From the NCBI GenBank assembly GCA_965222895.1, contig CBDCVB010000001.1:1116001-1180000 (forward strand): a DNA stretch of 64,000 nucleotides, read 5' to 3'. Position 1 is the first letter of the stretch. The number at the start of each line of letters is the position of its first letter. This stretch comes from Bin87 sp965222895. GTDB taxonomy: Bacteria; Chloroflexota; Dehalococcoidia; Lucifugimonadales; UBA3495. Both the position numbers and the translations under genes were made by a program. Shown here in pieces: positions 61,195-64,000 of the stretch. The notes beneath the pieces are model-generated. The model ran no database searches. It was not told where the DNA came from and saw only the letters and a list, made by a program, of their open reading frames with translations.

Positions 61195-63146
61195 ATGAAA
61201 ATCGTGGACATTCTCAACAACGTTGACAACGAGGCGCTGGCGTTGCCGGTGTTTCAACGAGGGTACGTATGGAAGCGGCGGCAGGTCAAGGAAATGATGA
61301 ACTCGTTGTACCGTGGGTATCCCGTAGGCTCGTTGCTGACTTGGACCACGCGCGCAGAACGGGTAGAAGTGCGCGGTGACGACCAGATGCGAGCGTCCGG
61401 TGCAATAGACCTGCTGTTGGACGGCCAGCAAAGGATAACCAGCCTTTACGGGATAGTACGCGGTAAGCCGCCGGCGTTCTTTGACGGTGACGCCAAAGCC
61501 TTCTCTGATCTGTATTTCAATCTCGAAGATGAAGAGTTTGAATTCTTTGCGCCGGTGAGGATGCGAAACAACCCGCTTTGGATTAGCGTTACCGACCTTT
61601 TCGCAGACGGCAGCAACTGGATAAGTCAACTGATTGCCAATCCCGACTATGCTAACAAACAAGGGGATTACTTGCAGCGAGGTTTAAAAGTCGGGCAAAT
61701 CCAAAATATAGACCTGCCCATCCAAGAGATGACCGGAGAGGACAAAACAACCGATGTAGTAGTTGAAATATTCAACCGGATCAACTCTGGAGGCACAACG
61801 CTGTCCAAAGGGGATTTAGCCCTCGCACGCATTGGGGCGCGTTGGCCGGAGGTACGCGCGGAAATGCAACGGCGTCTGGTCAAATGGGAAGGTGCCGGGT
61901 TTAGCGCTAATCTGGATTGGCTGCTGCGGTGCATGAACGCAATCATTACCGGAGGTTCCGAGTTTGAACGGCTGGAACCGGAAAAGGTAGGCATTGAGCA
62001 TATTCAGAATGCACTGCAAAAAACGGAGAACGCGGTTGACCACTTACTGGAGGCGATGCGCAGCCACTTACACATGGACATCGACCGTGTGCACAACAGC
62101 AAGCAGTCATTTCCGGTGCTGGTCAAGTATCTGGACGATAACGGTGGTCGGCTCCCAGACCAGGCAACGATGGCGCGTCTGTTGCATTGGTATGTCAGCA
62201 TTGCCATCTGGGGACGTTTCTCCGGGCCGACGGAAACTATCATTAACCAGGACTTGGCGGCATTGGCTGCGGCGGACCGATCGAATCACTCCTACGGAAC
62301 CTGCGGTTGAGCCAAGGGGAAAGGCTGATTACTCACGAAAACTTCGACCTCAATTATACTCGGGCACGGTTTTATCCGTTGCTGTATGTGATGTCTCGGA
62401 TACGGGACGCGCGGGACTGGGGCACTGGAAATCAGTTACGGCACCGTAGCTTGGGCGACCATACCAACTTGGAACTGCATCACATATTCCCGAGGGCGTA
62501 CCTGCGCCGCAACGGAGTATCAGCTAGAGATGCTAACAATATGGGCAACATCGCCTTTCAAACGCGGGAGACCAACCGCTTGATTGGCAGCAGGTCGCCA
62601 GAGGATTATATGCCTGAGGTCGCCACGGATTGGCCCGGTGCTCTGGAGTCGCAGTGGATACCAACAGACCGGGAGCTGTGGAGGGTCGAGAACTACCATC
62701 AGTTCCTGGATGCACGGCAGCGTCTGCTGGCAGGTACCGCTAACGAAATGTTGGCAACATTGCGGGCCGGAATAATACCGCCTGCGGAAGCATCATCGTC
62801 TGCTTTACAGCAACAGCCGGCCGCCACCGTAGTTGACTCGGGCGGCGTTGACCTCGATGATGAGACCGCAATCCTAACGAATGCCAATCGTTTCGCGCTG
62901 GAACAAGGGTTGCCTGCAGGCGAAATGGCTTATGAGATTATGGACGAGGATACTGGTGAGCTAATCACGCTGGATTTAGCTTGGCCAGATGGCTTGCAAG
63001 TGGGGTACAGCCGGCCAGTGGCATTGCTCATTGACGAGGACTATACAGTGCGTCGTGCCGCCGGTGATGCCGGTTTCAGAGCGTTCACTTCACTGGCCGG
63101 TTTCCGCCAGTATGTAGAGCGGGACATACTCGCCGAAGCAGTATGA
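61195..63146 (+). pseudogene. GmrSD-like DUF262/DUF1524 protein, split by a 1-base frameshift
   Basis: N-terminal DUF262 part (61195-62310): ALPVFQRGYVWKRRQVKEMMNSLYRGYPVGSLLTW, LLLDGQQRITSLYGIVRG (DGQQR motif) and FNRINSGGTTLSKGDLALARIG. The frame then goes out at about 62277 and stops at 62310. The overlapping frame from 62280 reads IESLLRNLRLSQGERLITHE, NFDLNYTRARFYPLLYVMS, then HHIFPRAYLRRNG and NMGNIAF (HNH-type DUF1524), to 63146. Adding one C at GACCGATC restores a single protein of about 650 aa. Confidence 0.82.
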
Positions 63147-63198
63147 TTATCTCTTACGCTCTGAACCGACCCATAAACTAAGGGAGCACATTCAACCA

Positions 63199-64000
63199 AT
63201 GCCAAACCCCCACATCTTTGCCAACAACCCGCTGAACCGGGGGGAAGTTGAACGCCGCGACGAGGATTGGGTAGCCCGCGAAGCAACGGATGCCCGCAGC
63301 AAGTACCTGCCGTTTCGCAATCTGAACGTGCTGCTGACCGACGAATCCCCGCCGGAACTGGGCTGGCTCCCCACGAGCCAGGTCCAACCGCTGCCGCCCG
63401 ACGCAGAATGGATATTTTTGGGGATGCTGGACGGCGTTTCCCACTTTGCGGTTGACCTGTCCAGGGACGCCGCCGCCGCTGAACGGGTGGAGCATGACAC
63501 GGGGTGGCATTTTGAGGACTGCCGCAGCGCCGGCGAGCAAATGTCCAGCGCCAACACGGGTATGCTCTCCCAGGCCCGCGCCCAGCTGGACTGGAACCTG
63601 CGGCATGGCTTCTGCTCGGTGTGCGGCCATGCCACCAACAAGGGGCGTGGCGGGCAGGTGCGCCAGTGTCCGAACTGCAACGCCAGCCATTTCCCCCGCA
63701 CCGATCCGGTCATCATCACCGTCGTTGTGGACGTGGGCGCCGATCGTTGCCTGCTGGGTCAGTCCCGGGGGCGTCTCCAGCGGATGCGCGCCTATTCGGC
63801 GCTGGCCGGCTTTATGGATCAGGGCGAGTGCATTGAGGAAGCGGTGGCGCGGGAGGTGATGGAAGAGGCCGGCATCAGGGTGAAGAACGTGCGCTATCAC
63901 TCATCCCAGCCGTGGCCGTTCCCATCCTCCCTGATGATTGGCTGCATCGCCGAGGCGGACACCACCAACATCAACATGGACAACGAAGAGATGACCGACG
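63199..64000 (+). CDS. nudC: NAD+ diphosphatase (NudC), partial at window end
   Basis: Open to the window edge. N-terminal NADH-pyrophosphatase domain (FGNNPLNR-like NPLNRGEVERRDEDW), zinc ribbon CSVCGHATNKGRGGQVRQCPNC, then NUDIX box: AGFMDQGECIEEAVAREVMEEAGI with REVMEEAG as catalytic helix and SQPWPFPSSLMIGCIAEAD. Hydrolyses NAD(H) and can decap NAD-capped RNA. ATG 63199; about 267 codons present. Confidence 0.9.
   Translation, partial: MPNPHIFANNPLNRGEVERRDEDWVAREATDARSKYLPFRNLNVLLTDESPPELGWLPTSQVQPLPPDAEWIFLGMLDGVSHFAVDLSRDAAAAERVEHDTGWHFEDCRSAGEQMSSANTGMLSQARAQLDWNLRHGFCSVCGHATNKGRGGQVRQCPNCNASHFPRTDPVIITVVVDVGADRCLLGQSRGRLQRMRAYSALAGFMDQGECIEEAVAREVMEEAGIRVKNVRYHSSQPWPFPSSLMIGCIAEADTTNINMDNEEMTD

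Noticed and set aside
62307..62310. TGA at 62308-62310 as a third selenocysteine codon
   Set aside because: The downstream homologous segment is in a different frame, so a 1-base loss explains it; no redox motif is nearby.

Overview
The window looks like a high-GC bacterial chromosome segment, most likely Chloroflexota of the Dehalococcoidia/SAR202 type. This is an inference from gene content: an enolase-superfamily enzyme, a CaiB/BaiF CoA-transferase, several SDRs, a form-II CoxLMS-type molybdenum hydroxylase, many Uma2/DUF4058/PaREP1-like genes and 'TCATTGCGAG' dispersed repeats. No rRNA gene is present and I recognised no tRNA gene.

Layout. 1-6.9 kb: a minus-strand housekeeping cluster read as rpsB-tsf-pyrH-frr-[Uma2]-uppS-cdsA-dxr, with an extra Uma2 gene between frr and uppS. 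7.2-9.1 kb: two tandem AXE1-type hydrolases, one of which has lost its nucleophile. 9.3-16.6 kb: a plus-strand accessory block. 16.7-24.4 kb: NIPSNAP, enolase-superfamily enzyme, arsM, Uma2, PIG-L deacetylase, MFS transporter and surE. 24.5-32.6 kb: a DndB-like DGQHR gene, a three-gene molybdenum hydroxylase operon, two PaREP1-like genes and a Fic protein. 32.7-46.9 kb: housekeeping and biosynthesis (lysA, holB, Smr, HNH, CDF transporter, CvpA, cmk, plsC, NYN, dapA, asd, dapB, Usp). 47-63.1 kb: an accessory or defence-like region (two toxin-antitoxin-like pairs, restriction-type proteins, a broken GIY-YIG gene, an HNH gene between two identical-type MITEs, a large nuclease-methyltransferase, a frameshifted GmrSD-like gene) interleaved with acs, CaiB, enoyl-CoA hydratase and an SDR. 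63.2 kb to the end: nudC, cut by the window edge.

The most striking content is at 11.3-15.7 kb. Two genes are each interrupted by an in-frame TGA exactly at the redox-active position of their family. One is a UGSC-motif protein (TGA at 13512) and the other is an AhpD-like peroxidase-related protein whose CxxC reads C-x-x-TGA (TGA at 14407). Each TGA is followed at the expected distance by a 7-bp hairpin with a 3-nt loop beginning GU, as expected of bacterial SECIS elements. Gene callers would split both genes. They lie with a FlK-like hotdog thioesterase, an SDR and a 'WTDGLPVVPP' protein in what looks like one operon, so I read this as a small selenoprotein operon.

The window is also rich in small-scale decay and repeat biology. 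There are two MITE-like families, one with CTAG-type ends that even supplies the dxr stop codon. There is an 8-bp tandem duplication breaking a GIY-YIG gene, a 1-base frameshift in a DUF262/DUF1524 gene, an in-frame TAA in a coiled-coil membrane gene, a 78-bp copy of a methyltransferase 3' end inside a toxin-antitoxin locus, and a 33-bp internal fic repeat abutting the fic stop codon.
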